Shown in pieces: positions 9,882 through 18,251 of a DNA stretch of 64,000 bases. The stretch comes from Streptomyces kaniharaensis (GTDB lineage: Bacteria; Actinomycetota; Actinomycetes; Streptomycetales; Streptomycetaceae). The position numbers and the translations under genes were made by a program. Location: NCBI RefSeq assembly GCF_009569385.1, contig NZ_WBOF01000001.1, positions 4,813,501 to 4,877,500 of the forward strand. Direction: 5' to 3'. The notes under the pieces were generated by a model. It ran no database searches, was not told where the DNA came from, and saw nothing but the letters and a program-made list of their open reading frames with translations. Position 1 is the stretch's first letter. The number at the start of each line of letters is the position of its first letter.

Positions 9882-10175
9882 GTGGATCACGTCGAACCCG
9901 CCGGCCGTCCGGTGCGTAGAGTGGGGCAACCGAGACGGGGAGAGCGCCAGGTTGACAAAGCGTGCCTCGTCGGTCCGTGGATCAAGGAAATCGGCCCCAA
10001 GCCGGAAGACGGCCAGAGCATCTGGCCCGACCGGACGCGTGACACGCAAGACGAGCGGTTCGGCGAAGAGCTCCGTCTCGCCGACGGCGCACGCGCGACC
10101 GCCTGGCTCCGACACAAGGACGAGGGCCTGGAGCGTGACCTGCGATGCCTGGCCCTGGCCCGCGGAGTGATGTGA
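9882..10175 (+). CDS. Possible hypothetical protein
   Basis: An open frame of 97 codons from GTG 9882, with reasonable third-position GC from about 9950 (GPWIKEIGPKPEDGQSIWPD, then RATAWLRHKDEGLERDLRCL). No domain is recognised and there is no convincing ribosome-binding site. The opposite strand also has an 89-codon frame here, so strand assignment is weak. The gap between the LAL regulator and the hydrolase would otherwise be empty. Treat as provisional. Confidence 0.3.
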   Translation: MDHVEPAGRPVRRVGQPRRGERQVDKACLVGPWIKEIGPKPEDGQSIWPDRTRDTQDERFGEELRLADGARATAWLRHKDEGLERDLRCLALARGVM

Positions 10176-10248
10176 TGCGGGCCGGACTATCAGTGGCCAG
10201 GTGGACTTGGTTCTGGCCGCGATTCCGTGAGCGATCTTGTCGCTGCCG

Positions 10249-10944
10249 TCACAGGCTCAGCAGCAGGTCACGGACCGCGGCAGGCTGGGACAGGAACGGG
10301 TGGTGGCCGGCGTCGAGTTCGACGACGCCGCCGGCCCGGCGGGCGAACTCGCGCTGGAGGTGCGGCGGGGTGCCCCGGTCCTGGGCGCAGACGAGGTAGG
10401 TCGAGGGCACCTGCCGCCATGCGGCCGCCCCGACCGGCTGCCCGGTCACCTGCACGCTCTGCCGGGCGAGATGGTCCGCCGCCTGCGCCTGGATCTCGGG
10501 GTCGCAGTCCTGCAGGAACGTGTTCACGAGCAACTCGGGGCGAACCCCGAAGGTGCCGGCGTCGGTGTCGACGTCGAGAAACGGGGCGGGGCTGCCGTCC
10601 CCGAACTCCGACAGGCTCTGCCCGACCTCGGGCAGGTAGCTGGAGACCAGCACCAGGTGGCGTACCGACCCGATACCCGCAGCGGCTTCCGCGGTGACGA
10701 TGCCGCCGTAGCTGTGGGCGACCACAACGGTCGGCTCGTCGCTGCCCAGCAGCGCCTGCCGCACCGCCGTGACGTCCTCGGAAAGCCCCGGCCCGCCGAC
10801 GCCACCGGGCAGGCCCGCCTCGCCGCAGCTCGGCAGCGCCGGGGCCACGCTCGGCACCCCTCGCTCCTGCAGCAGCTCGGCGGTGCGGTGCCACCACCAC
10901 GACCCGTCCCGCACACATGCCCCATGTACGAACACGACCCTCAT
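10249..10944 (-). CDS. Alpha/beta hydrolase (esterase-like)
   Basis: A 231-residue cytosolic alpha/beta hydrolase. MRVVFVHGACVRDGSWWW carries the oxyanion HG motif. The nucleophile elbow is VVVAHSYGG, with Ser in AHSYG. The catalytic Asp is probably in LVCAQDRGTP and the His in ELDAGHHPF. It resembles EstC/MenH-like esterases of plant salicylate-binding type. Start: ATG 10944 has GGAGG five bases upstream, and an upstream extension is non-homologous. The substrate is unknown. An ISL3 element lies about 110 bp upstream, possibly altering its expression. Confidence 0.85.
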   Translation of the reverse strand: MRVVFVHGACVRDGSWWWHRTAELLQERGVPSVAPALPSCGEAGLPGGVGGPGLSEDVTAVRQALLGSDEPTVVVAHSYGGIVTAEAAAGIGSVRHLVLVSSYLPEVGQSLSEFGDGSPAPFLDVDTDAGTFGVRPELLVNTFLQDCDPEIQAQAADHLARQSVQVTGQPVGAAAWRQVPSTYLVCAQDRGTPPHLQREFARRAGGVVELDAGHHPFLSQPAAVRDLLLSL

Positions 10945-11052
10945 GGCTGCCTCCACGTCTGCCTTGACTGCCCTTCCACCAACGGTAGACGTAGCCGCCG
11001 CTACGACGGGGAGGCGAAGATCATTCACGGAATCGCGGCCAGACCCAGATGA

Positions 11053-11087
11053 GGCTCTGGCGTGAGTTCCGTGAAAGCCGCCCGCGG
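11053..11087 (+). repeat. Left inverted repeat of ISL3 element
   Basis: A 35-bp terminal repeat starting GGCTCTGGCGTGAG; it is the exact reverse complement of 12683-12717. The match stops at both sides of the 35 bp, defining the element boundary. Confidence 0.9.
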
Positions 11088-11113
11088 ATCTTGGTGATTG
11101 TCGATCATGATGG

Positions 11114-12676
11114 GTGTCTGTCGCTGATCTTCTGGCCATCCTGTTCCCCCAGTTCGCGCTGCTGAGCGTGGACTTCATCAGGCCGGTTGGCCGGTCGGTA
11201 CGAGTGCATGCCCGGGGTCGGGCGCCGGGGGCGGAGTGCCCGGGCTGCGCGAGGTGGTCCGGGCGTGTCCACAGCAGCTACGAGCGGCGGGTCAGCGACA
11301 CGGCGGTCTCCGGCCAGGAGCTGGTGCTTCACCTGCGGGTTCGCCGGTTCTTCTGCGACAGCGACGACTGCGGGCGGCGGACCTTCGCCGAGCAGATCCC
11401 CGGCCTGACGTTCCGCTATGGGCGGTGCACGGTGCCGCTGCGGAAGCTCCGCGAGGCCGTCGCTCTCGCACTCGGCGGCCGAGCCGGAGCTCGCCTGGCC
11501 GAGCACCTGTCAGTCGGGATCGGTCGGGACGCCCTGATACGCCTGATCCGCGCACTACCAGACCCGGCCACCGGACGGGTCCGCGTGCTCGGCGTCGACG
11601 ACTTCGCCCTGCGCAAGGGCCACCACTACGGCACCGTCCTGATCGACATCGAAGGTCGCCGTCCCGTCGAGGTCCTGCCCGAGCGGTCCGCCGACGCCCT
11701 GGCCCACTGGCTCACCGAGCACCCCGGCGTCGAGGTGATCTGCCGTGACCGGGCTGCCTACTACGCCGAGGGCGCGACCCGCGGTGCCGGCACCGCGACG
11801 CAGGTCGCGGACAGGTACCACCTCTGGGCGAACCTCGGCGATGCGGCCGAGCGGCTGGTCGCCCGCCTGCGCCCGCAGTGGGTCCCGCCCGCGCCAGACA
11901 AGGAGAAGGTGGCGCTGCCCGAAGGACCGCGGGCCCGGCGCACTCGTGAGCGCCACGCCGCCGTCCACGCGCTGATGGACAGGGGTATGGGGCACAGCCA
12001 GATCGTCGCCGAACTGCACCTGGACCCGAAGACGGTACGGAAGTTCATGAGGGCCGCCACTGCAGACGAGCTGATCGGCGCGGGGCCTTCGGGCGGTCGG
12101 CAGACCAGTTTGCAGGGCCACACCGCCTACCTGATCGCCCGGTTCAACGAGGGCTGCCACAGCGCACTTCGGCTCCATCGTGAACTCACCGAGCGCGGCC
12201 TGGCCGTCAGCGAGCGCACGATACGACGCTTCGTGTACAGGCTGCGCGAGAACGCCAAGCCGACCACCTGCCCGCCGGTCCCCAAGGTCCGCGAGGTGAC
12301 TGGACTGATCCTCACCCGCCCCGACCACCGGTCCGAGGAACAGCAAGTCCTCCTGAAGGAACTACGTCTCCGCTGCAGGGAGTTGGGCGACGCGTGTGAC
12401 CTCATCTCCCGGTTCGCCTCGATCCTCGTGAACCGGCGCGGCCAGGAGGAACTCGAACAGTGGACGGCAGACGCTCAGGCGAGCACCATGCCCGAGCTGC
12501 GAGGCTTCGCTACCGGCTTGCGCAAGGACTGGGACGCGGTCATGGCCGGCCTCACGCTCCGCTGGAACTCAGGCCCGGTCGAGGGTCACGTCAACCGGAT
12601 CAAGATGCTCAAGAGGCAGATGTTCGGACGCGCCAAGCTCGACCTCCTGCGCAAGCGTGTACTCCTCGCGTCCTGA
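11114..12676 (+). CDS. ISL3-family transposase
   Basis: A 520-residue DDE transposase. The N-terminal zinc-binding region has CPGCARWSGRVHSSYER and later CDSDDCGRRTF. The catalytic core follows: LGVDDFALRKGHHYGTVLID (first Asp), VEVICRDRAAYYAEGA (second Asp) and near the C-terminus GPVEGHVNRIKMLKRQMFGR (catalytic Glu). The full ISL3 length and an unbroken frame suggest it is active. Start GTG 11114 lies 27 bp inside the left inverted repeat; the ATG codons just upstream are out of frame. Confidence 0.92.
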   Translation: MSVADLLAILFPQFALLSVDFIRPVGRSVRVHARGRAPGAECPGCARWSGRVHSSYERRVSDTAVSGQELVLHLRVRRFFCDSDDCGRRTFAEQIPGLTFRYGRCTVPLRKLREAVALALGGRAGARLAEHLSVGIGRDALIRLIRALPDPATGRVRVLGVDDFALRKGHHYGTVLIDIEGRRPVEVLPERSADALAHWLTEHPGVEVICRDRAAYYAEGATRGAGTATQVADRYHLWANLGDAAERLVARLRPQWVPPAPDKEKVALPEGPRARRTRERHAAVHALMDRGMGHSQIVAELHLDPKTVRKFMRAATADELIGAGPSGGRQTSLQGHTAYLIARFNEGCHSALRLHRELTERGLAVSERTIRRFVYRLRENAKPTTCPPVPKVREVTGLILTRPDHRSEEQQVLLKELRLRCRELGDACDLISRFASILVNRRGQEELEQWTADAQASTMPELRGFATGLRKDWDAVMAGLTLRWNSGPVEGHVNRIKMLKRQMFGRAKLDLLRKRVLLAS

Positions 12677-12682
12677 GGGTCA

Positions 12683-12717
12683 CCGCGGGCGGCTTTCACG
12701 GAACTCACGCCAGAGCC
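12683..12717 (-). repeat. Right inverted repeat of ISL3 element
   Basis: A 35-bp terminal repeat ending ACGCCAGAGCC, the perfect inverse of 11053-11087. Codons homologous to a substrate-binding protein begin immediately after it. Confidence 0.9.
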
Positions 12718-13508
12718 AGAAGGTGGAGGCCGTCGCCGCGTTGCTGCCGGCGGATGTCCGCAGAGTCGGTGTCCTGAAGGTCGGCGCGTCCATCGGTACG
12801 CCGCCGTCGGCCTACTACCCCGACCCGGCGAAGAAGCAGGCGGCCGGCGTCGACATCGACGTCACCGACGCCGTCGCCAAGGTCCTGGGCATCACCGTGG
12901 ACCGGCAGGAGGCGTCCTTCGAGTCCATACTTCCGGCACTGGGCAGCGGCAAGTTCGACGTCGGGACGGGCGACTTCGGTGTCACCACCGCCCGTCTGAA
13001 GACAATCGACTTCGTCACCTACATCGACGACGGTCAGGGCTTCGCCGTACGGAAGGACAACACCTCCCTCCAGCCCGTCACCGACCTCACCCAGCTCTGC
13101 GGGCTGACCATCGGCACCGGCGCCGGAACCACCTTCGAGACGACACTCAACGCCAAGAAGGACGTCTGCGCCGCCGCCGGCAAGAAGCCGTACGAGGTGA
13201 AGGTCTACTCCGACACCGCTGCCATCCTCACCAGCCTCCAGCAGGGCCGGGTGGACACCGTGATGTCGACCATCAACGGCCTGCGCTACCAGGAGAGCCG
13301 ACCCGCCTCCAGCACCAGGTTCCTGGGCGAGTTCCACCGGCTGGACGTCGGCGTCGCCTTCAAGAAGGGATCGCCGCTGGCCCCCGCCTTCCAGGCCGCC
13401 GTCAACCAACTGATCAAGGACGGCACCTACGACCGCATCCTGCGGAAGTGGGGCATCACCGGTTCCGCGATCGAGAAGTCGGACATCAGCCCACCGGAGC
13501 ACCCATGA
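12718..13508 (+). pseudogene. Amino-acid ABC substrate-binding protein, 5' removed by IS
   Basis: From the first bases after the IS end, the frame reads KVEAVAALLPADVRRVGVLK, which aligns with KVDAVAALVPDAIRQRGTLQ, starting around residue 60 of the intact paralogue at 15267. The rest is a full type-3 solute-binding domain (SFESILPALGSGKFDVGTGD, TIDFVTYIDDGQGFAV, YDRILRKWGI). The lipoprotein signal and first strand are gone. An in-frame GTG at 12657 inside the element could restart translation, but the product would stay in the cytoplasm. The stop overlaps the permease start (ATGA), so it once headed the operon. Confidence 0.8.
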
Positions 13509-14479
13509 GCACCGTCATCCGTACCGAGAGCCCGGCCGGCATCGCACCGGTCGAGAACCTGGCCGATCTCCCCGTCGTCCCGGCCCGCCATCCCTGGCGC
13601 TGGGCGGCCGGCGCAGCCGCCCTGGTCCTGGTCACGCAGTTCCTGCACGGACTGGCCACCAACCCCGGCTGGGACTGGCCGACCTTCCAGGCCTACCTCA
13701 CCACCCCCGTCATCCTGCAAGCCGTCGGTGTCACCATCCAACTCACCTGCTACGGCACGGTCCTGGGCTTCGCCACCGGCGCCGCCGTCGCCGCCCTCCG
13801 ACTCTCCCGCAGCCCCATACTCCAGACCATCGCCTGGACGTACACCTGGGCCTTCCGCTCGATCCCGCTCATCGTCCAACTGGTCTTCTGGTTCAACCTC
13901 TCCTACCTGTACAAGCAGTTGGGCGTCGGTGTCCCGTTCGGCCCGACGTTCCTCTCCTTCGACACCAACGGACTGCTCGGCGCGACGGGGGCCGCCGTCC
14001 TCGGACTCGCCCTGCACCAGGCCGCATACGCGGCGGAGATCATCCGGGCCGGTGTGATCGCGGTCGACGGCGGCCAGTTGGAGGCGGCAGCGGCGCTCGG
14101 GATCCCGCGCCTGCGGCAGGCGCGGCGGATCATCCTGCCGCAGGCGATGCGGGCGATCCTGCCGAACGCCGCCAACGAGGTCGTGTCGCTGTTCAAGGGC
14201 ACCTCGATCGTCTACGTGATGGCGATCGGCGAACTCTTCTACCAGGTCCAGGTGATCTACGGCCGGACCGGCCGGGTCGTGCCGCTGCTGATGGTCGCGA
14301 CCGTCTGGTACGTCGTGCTCACCACGCTGCTGTCGATCGCCCAGTACTACGTGGAGCGGCACTTCGCCCGCGGCAGCCTGCGCAACCCGCCGCCGACCCC
14401 GTGGCAGCGCATCCGCGGGCTCCTGTACACCACCCTGGCCGACAGGCCGACCCCACCGACTGCGAGGACCACCCGATGA
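13505..14479 (+). CDS. Polar amino-acid ABC transporter permease
   Basis: A 324-residue inner-membrane permease of the His/Glu/Gln/Arg-type (HisM/GlnP) family. About six membrane segments are visible, including one near residues 30-50 (WAAGAAALVLVTQFL). The EAA loop that contacts the ATPase reads LEAAAALGIPRLRQARRIIL. ATG 13505 overlaps the upstream stop by 4 bp, and its stop overlaps the ATPase start in the same way, so translation is coupled. The long soluble N-terminal extension is common in actinobacterial members. The substrate is probably a polar amino acid; sulfur amino acids are possible given the cysteine dioxygenase nearby, but this is inference. Confidence 0.9.
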   Translation: MSTVIRTESPAGIAPVENLADLPVVPARHPWRWAAGAAALVLVTQFLHGLATNPGWDWPTFQAYLTTPVILQAVGVTIQLTCYGTVLGFATGAAVAALRLSRSPILQTIAWTYTWAFRSIPLIVQLVFWFNLSYLYKQLGVGVPFGPTFLSFDTNGLLGATGAAVLGLALHQAAYAAEIIRAGVIAVDGGQLEAAAALGIPRLRQARRIILPQAMRAILPNAANEVVSLFKGTSIVYVMAIGELFYQVQVIYGRTGRVVPLLMVATVWYVVLTTLLSIAQYYVERHFARGSLRNPPPTPWQRIRGLLYTTLADRPTPPTARTTR

Positions 14480-15243
14480 CCACCACCGCGATGGTCGACA
14501 TCCGAGGCGTGCACAAGAGCTTCGGCCGACTCGAAGTGCTGCGCGGCGTCGACCTCCAGGTAGCGGCCGGCTCGGTCACCGTCATCCTCGGTCCGTCCGG
14601 CTCCGGAAAGTCCACGCTGCTGCGAGCGGTCAACCACCTGGAGAAGCTCGACCGGGGCTACGTCTCCATCGACGGCGAACTGATCGGCTACCGCTACGCG
14701 GGCGGCAAACTGCACGAGCGGCCCGAGCGCGAAGTCCTGCGCCAGCGCACCGACATCGGCTTCGTCTTCCAGAACTTCAACCTCTTTCCGCACCTCACCG
14801 TGCTCGACAACGTCATCGAGGCCCCGGTCAGCGCCCTCAGGAAGCCCAAGTCCGAGGCACGTTCGTCTGCCCTCGACCTGCTCGCCAGGGTCGGCCTCGC
14901 CGACAAGGCCGACACCTACCCGCGCCAACTGTCCGGCGGCCAGCAGCAGCGCGTCGCCATCGCCAGGGCGCTGGCGCTGGAGCCCAAGGTGTTGCTCTTC
15001 GACGAGCCCACCTCCGCGCTCGACCCCGAACTGGTCGGCGAGGTCCTGGACGTGATCAGGGACCTCGCCCGGGCCGGCACCACCATGATCGTGGTCACCC
15101 ACGAGATCGGGTTCGCCCGCGAGGTGGCGGACACGGTGGTGTTCATGGACGGCGGGGTGGTGGTCGAACAGGGACCGCCCGCCGACGTCCTGGACGACCC
15201 GCAGCACGAGCGCACCCGCGCCTTCCTCTCCAAAGTCCTCTGA
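14476..15243 (+). CDS. Polar amino-acid ABC transporter ATP-binding protein
   Basis: A 255-residue ABC ATPase with all motifs: Walker A GPSGSGKST, Q-loop FVFQNFNLFPHLTVLDNV, signature LSGGQQQRVAIARAL, Walker B VLLFDEPTSALDPE and switch His in VVTHEIGFAREVAD. The FNLFPHLT Q-loop is typical of the GlnQ/HisP amino-acid class. It overlaps the permease by 4 bp and partners with it at the membrane. The length is normal. Confidence 0.93.
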   Translation: MTTTAMVDIRGVHKSFGRLEVLRGVDLQVAAGSVTVILGPSGSGKSTLLRAVNHLEKLDRGYVSIDGELIGYRYAGGKLHERPEREVLRQRTDIGFVFQNFNLFPHLTVLDNVIEAPVSALRKPKSEARSSALDLLARVGLADKADTYPRQLSGGQQQRVAIARALALEPKVLLFDEPTSALDPELVGEVLDVIRDLARAGTTMIVVTHEIGFAREVADTVVFMDGGVVVEQGPPADVLDDPQHERTRAFLSKVL

Positions 15244-15266
15244 CCCTCTGCACTGGAGCCAACGCC

Positions 15267-16256
15267 ATGCCTCTGACCCGCCGCGCCCTTCTCGCCTCCG
15301 CACTCGGCCTGGTCGCCGCGCTCACCTTGACCGCCTGCGGCAGTGCCGACACCGCCTCCGCCGACCTCGGCGCGGGAAAGGGAAGCGCAGCGCCCGACGG
15401 CACCCTGGTCAACCTGACCGCTGATCAGAAGCGCATAACCACCCCCAAGGTGGACGCCGTCGCGGCCCTCGTCCCGGACGCCATCAGACAGCGCGGCACC
15501 CTTCAGGTGGTCGACAGCCTGGGCACCACCCCGCCGCTCGACTTCTACGCCACCGACAACAAGACCATCATCGGCGTCGAGCCGGACATCGCGTACCTGA
15601 TCGGCGATGTCCTCGGCCTCAAGGTCGAGTTGAACCCGGTTTCCTGGGAGAACGTCTTCGTCGGCCTGGACAGCGGCAAGTACGACGTCGGCCTGACCAA
15701 CATCACCGTCACCGAGGAGCGCAAGGAGAAGTACGACTTCGCCACCTACCGTCTGGACATCCTCGGCTTCGAGACGAAGAAGGGCACCGGCTGGAAGGTC
15801 ACCGGCCCCAAGGACGTGGCCGGCCACACCATCGCGGTGCAGTCCGGCACCAACCAGGAGAAGCTGCTGGTCAGCTGGAACGACCAGAACGTCAAGGCCG
15901 GGCTCAAGCCGGTGGACATCAAGTACTACCAGAACGCCTCCGACCGCTACCTTGCCCTCTCCTCCGGCCGGATCGACGCCTACCTCGGCCCCAACCCGCT
16001 GCTCGCCTTCCACGCCGCCCAGACCGGCGAGACCGAGGTGATCGGTACCTACTCCGGCGCCGGAGCCGACACCGTGGGCAAGATCGGAGCCGCCACCCGG
16101 AAGGACGACGGCCTGGTCAAGGCCCTCAACGCGGCGATCAACGAGATCATCAAGAACGGGACCTACGGGCAGGCGCTCAAGCGCTGGGGCCTGGCGAACG
16201 AGGCCGTCCCGACCTCGGAGACCAACCCGCCCGGGCTGCCCAAGACCAACCCGTAG
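15267..16256 (+). CDS. Amino-acid ABC transporter substrate-binding lipoprotein
   Basis: A 329-residue exported lipoprotein. The signal peptide (LTRRALLASALGLVAALTL) ends in the lipobox LTAC at residues 21-24. The solute-binding domain follows: DFYATDNKTIIGVEPDIAYL, SGKYDVGLTNITVTEERKEK and YGQALKRWGL at the end. GGAG precedes the ATG. It lies 23 bp after the ATPase gene and is the intact partner now that the first binding protein in the operon has been broken by the ISL3 element. Its ligand is not deducible, but the polar amino-acid class fits. Confidence 0.92.
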   Translation: MPLTRRALLASALGLVAALTLTACGSADTASADLGAGKGSAAPDGTLVNLTADQKRITTPKVDAVAALVPDAIRQRGTLQVVDSLGTTPPLDFYATDNKTIIGVEPDIAYLIGDVLGLKVELNPVSWENVFVGLDSGKYDVGLTNITVTEERKEKYDFATYRLDILGFETKKGTGWKVTGPKDVAGHTIAVQSGTNQEKLLVSWNDQNVKAGLKPVDIKYYQNASDRYLALSSGRIDAYLGPNPLLAFHAAQTGETEVIGTYSGAGADTVGKIGAATRKDDGLVKALNAAINEIIKNGTYGQALKRWGLANEAVPTSETNPPGLPKTNP

Positions 16257-16281
16257 CCCAGGCATCCCCAAGGGCCTCCTC

Positions 16282-16521
16282 ATGCGACTGAAGCCGCTCA
16301 GCCGTGCCGCCGTGCTCTCGGCAGCCGCCCTCCTGGCCCTGGCCACGCCGGCCGCACTACGTGTACGCGGAGATCTCGCCCGCGACGGGGGAGGTGGTGC
16401 GACGCAAGGGTTGGGCAGCGGCTTCCTGTACGACACCCCGCAGATGACCGGCACCGTCGCGCCGGGCGGGGTGGTGTTCCAGGGCGCCGTGACCGGTGTG
16501 GTCCGGGTGTCCCCGGGCTAG
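16282..16521 (+). CDS. Short secreted protein, probably degenerate
   Basis: ATG 16282 opens a clear signal peptide (SRAAVLSAAALLALATPAA). The 54 residues after it do not read as one protein. A neighbouring frame gives HYVYAEISPATGEVVRRKGW over 16350-16410, while the listed frame regains sense at FLYDTPQMTGTVAPGGVVFQ. A frameshift or small internal deletion in a secreted protein is likely. The end overlaps the stop of the convergent rhodanese gene by 4 bp. Family not recognised. Confidence 0.35.
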   Translation: MRLKPLSRAAVLSAAALLALATPAALRVRGDLARDGGGGATQGLGSGFLYDTPQMTGTVAPGGVVFQGAVTGVVRVSPG

Positions 16522-16967
16522 GAAGGCCGGCCGTGCGGGGGCAGGTGCGGAGTCGGTACGGACGGCTCCGCACCCGGCGGCGTGACGGGCATCCCGGCGG
16601 CCGCCCAGGCCTGGAAGCCGCCGATCACGTCGGTGGCCCGCCGCAGCCCCAGCTGCCGCAGGGACAGTGCGGCGAAGGAGGAGGCGTAGCCCTCGTTGCA
16701 CAGCACGATCACCCGCAGGTCGTGATGGGTGGCCTCGGGCAGCCGGTATGGGCACTGCGGGTCCAGGCGCCACTCCAGTTCGTTGCGTTCCACGACGACC
16801 GCTCCGGGGATGAGACCGTCGCGGTCGCGCAGCGCACCGTACCGGGTGTCCACCAGCAGCGCCCCCTCCTCGCGTGCGGCAGCCGCGGCCTGGCTCGGCG
16901 TCAGGCGGTGCAGCGGGCTCCGGGCTTCCGCGAGGAGCTGGTCGACGGTCTTGGGGATTTCCGGCAT
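16518..16967 (-). CDS. Rhodanese-like sulfurtransferase
   Basis: A 149-residue single-domain rhodanese. The fold is visible in GALLVDTRYGALRDRDGLIP, the active-site loop in VIVLCNEGYASSFAA with catalytic Cys, and the end in VIGGFQAWAAAGMPV. It starts at ATG 16967 with AGGAG upstream, two bases after the cysteine dioxygenase stop, so they form one operon. It probably carries sulfane sulfur produced during cysteine breakdown or thiol oxidation. Regulation is likely shared through the Cys-rich leader upstream of the operon. Confidence 0.88.
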   Translation of the reverse strand: MPEIPKTVDQLLAEARSPLHRLTPSQAAAAAREEGALLVDTRYGALRDRDGLIPGAVVVERNELEWRLDPQCPYRLPEATHHDLRVIVLCNEGYASSFAALSLRQLGLRRATDVIGGFQAWAAAGMPVTPPGAEPSVPTPHLPPHGRPS

Positions 16968-16969
16968 GA

Positions 16970-17524
16970 TCACCACTCCTGGGTCTGCTCGGTCCGTGTC
17001 AGCCGCAGGACCCGGCCGTCGCGGGTGTACCGGCGCATCAGCGGCAGCGGCGGGTAGTAGACGTGGACGGACACCGCGTGCTCGGTCCGGGACGGATTGA
17101 CCACCTGGTGGACGTGGTGCGGGCCGAAGGCGCGGCCCCGCCCGGTGGAGAGCTCCCGCCGGCGGTCCACGCCGTCGGCCAGCTCCAGCACCCGCCAACC
17201 CTCGGTGGGCAGCTCCACGGCGATCGAGCTCTCGCGCAGCAGCCCTGAGGCGGTGGCGAAGGCGCCACGGGAACCGCCGTGGTCGTGCCAGCCGGTCTCG
17301 GCGCCCGGAGGCCATCCGATCACCCAGGCCTCGGCGCCGCCGGGTGCGGGCAGCGAGATCCAGCTGCGTTCGCCGGGCCGGCGAGGCAGGCGGGCGAGCA
17401 CCCCGGGGTCGGCCGCGGTCCGGTGGGCGAACTCGAGCAGCTCGCCGAGCGTGGGGCCGTCGTTGCCGGTGGGGCGGATCGCCGGGGTGGGGCTGGATAC
17501 AGCGGTGCCGTCGGTGCGGAGCAA
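16970..17524 (-). CDS. Cysteine dioxygenase
   Basis: A 184-residue cupin of the bacterial cysteine dioxygenase type, which oxidises L-cysteine to cysteine sulfinate with non-heme Fe(II). The metal ligands are visible: the HxH of GWHDHGGSRGAF and the later His in FGPHHVHQVVNPS. TTG 17524 is the chosen start (AGGA upstream, TTGCTCCGC). The rhodanese follows directly. Upstream, a 29-residue leader peptide ending in a Cys cluster suggests control by cysteine supply. Length and motifs are normal for actinobacterial members. Confidence 0.88.
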   Translation of the reverse strand: MLRTDGTAVSSPTPAIRPTGNDGPTLGELLEFAHRTAADPGVLARLPRRPGERSWISLPAPGGAEAWVIGWPPGAETGWHDHGGSRGAFATASGLLRESSIAVELPTEGWRVLELADGVDRRRELSTGRGRAFGPHHVHQVVNPSRTEHAVSVHVYYPPLPLMRRYTRDGRVLRLTRTEQTQEW

Positions 17525-17695
17525 GGGAACCGTCCTGCGTGTGGGTCGCCCTGGGGAACGGGCTGCGGATGGTGACGCGTTCCGGAGCCGACTGATCGAG
17601 TGCGCGGGCGTGCGCAGGCGCTGTGCGCGGCAGACTGCCCCAGGGGGCGCGGATGGAGCTCCCGCACGGACGGAGTCTCGGGGGCTGCGCTTCGA

Positions 17696-17785
17696 TCAGG
17701 CGGCGGGGCGACAACACAGGCAGCCGGCGTACCGGACGGTGTCCAGGTGCGTGCGCCGGAAGAGCCTGAGGTCGAGGTGTCCCAC
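17696..17785 (-). CDS. Cys-rich leader peptide for the CDO-rhodanese operon
   Basis: A 29-codon ORF from GTG 17785: VGHLDLRLFRRTHLDTVR followed by YAGCLCCRPAA. It matches the actinobacterial sulfur-gene leader pattern (basic stretch with H-L/V-D, then Arg and a C-terminal Cys cluster). Ribosome progress through the Cys codons would sense Cys-tRNA. It lies 171 bp upstream of cysteine dioxygenase on the same strand, leaving room for an attenuator. No strong Shine-Dalgarno is seen. The family assignment rests on pattern memory, and the attenuation mechanism is inferred. Confidence 0.65.
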   Translation of the reverse strand: MGHLDLRLFRRTHLDTVRYAGCLCCRPAA

Positions 17786-17809
17786 GGTCGGCAGTGAACC
17801 AGGAGAGTA

Positions 17810-18079
17810 GTGAAGAGGTCAAGCCTGTCGGGCCGGCGCGGGGCGGCATCGGCATCGACGCTGGTGGACAACCATGCGCGGGCGGCTTGCCCAGGCCAGG
17901 CCGTCAGCGTCGGCGCGGACCGCAAGTTGCCCGTGTCCTGGCTCGTCTTCGAACGGCACCGCACCTTCCGCTACGGCGGCGGCCTCCGTTCGGTGCCCCA
18001 CCTGCCCGGTGAGCCCACCCCGTACGACCCGGAGACCGTGGCCCAGGCCCTGCGGGAGGCCGCCGCCGCGTTCGAGTGA
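17810..18079 (+). CDS. Hypothetical protein
   Basis: An 89-codon frame from GTG 17810 with AGGAGA three to four bases upstream. The first 35 residues look random, but the C-terminal half is protein-like with high third-position GC (LPVSWLVFERHRTFRYGGGL, then GEPTPYDPETVAQALREAAA). It could be a small real gene, or the 3' end of a longer gene that lost its beginning. It is divergent from the leader peptide. No family recognised. Confidence 0.35.
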   Translation: MKRSSLSGRRGAASASTLVDNHARAACPGQAVSVGADRKLPVSWLVFERHRTFRYGGGLRSVPHLPGEPTPYDPETVAQALREAAAAFE

Positions 18080-18251
18080 TCTGCGGGAAAGTCACGGGAG
18101 TGTTGCCCCGGATTGCTTTTCCGCTGCGGCACTTGAGCACCGCTCGCCCCGCGTGTGAGGGTGGCCCGGACGCCCGGTGATCGGCACCGGGGCCGTGCAG
18201 GACGAACCGCGCTGCTCGGTGCCGAGCCCGCTGCGGAGGACGGAGGACCCG

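Larger units (their letters stand above)
11053..12717 (+). mobile_element. ISL3-family insertion sequence
   Basis: A 1665-bp element bounded by perfect 35-bp inverted repeats (11053-11087 and 12683-12717) with one transposase gene between them. Both length and ends fit the ISL3 family. No 8-bp target duplication is visible: the eight bases on the left read CCAGATGA and on the right AGAAGGTG. The copy may therefore have taken part in a deletion or recombination after insertion. Its right end abuts the beheaded substrate-binding-protein gene. Confidence 0.9.

Noticed and set aside
11045..12725. 8-bp target duplication of the ISL3 element
   Set aside because: The flanking octamers differ (CCAGATGA and AGAAGGTG), so no duplication is claimed.
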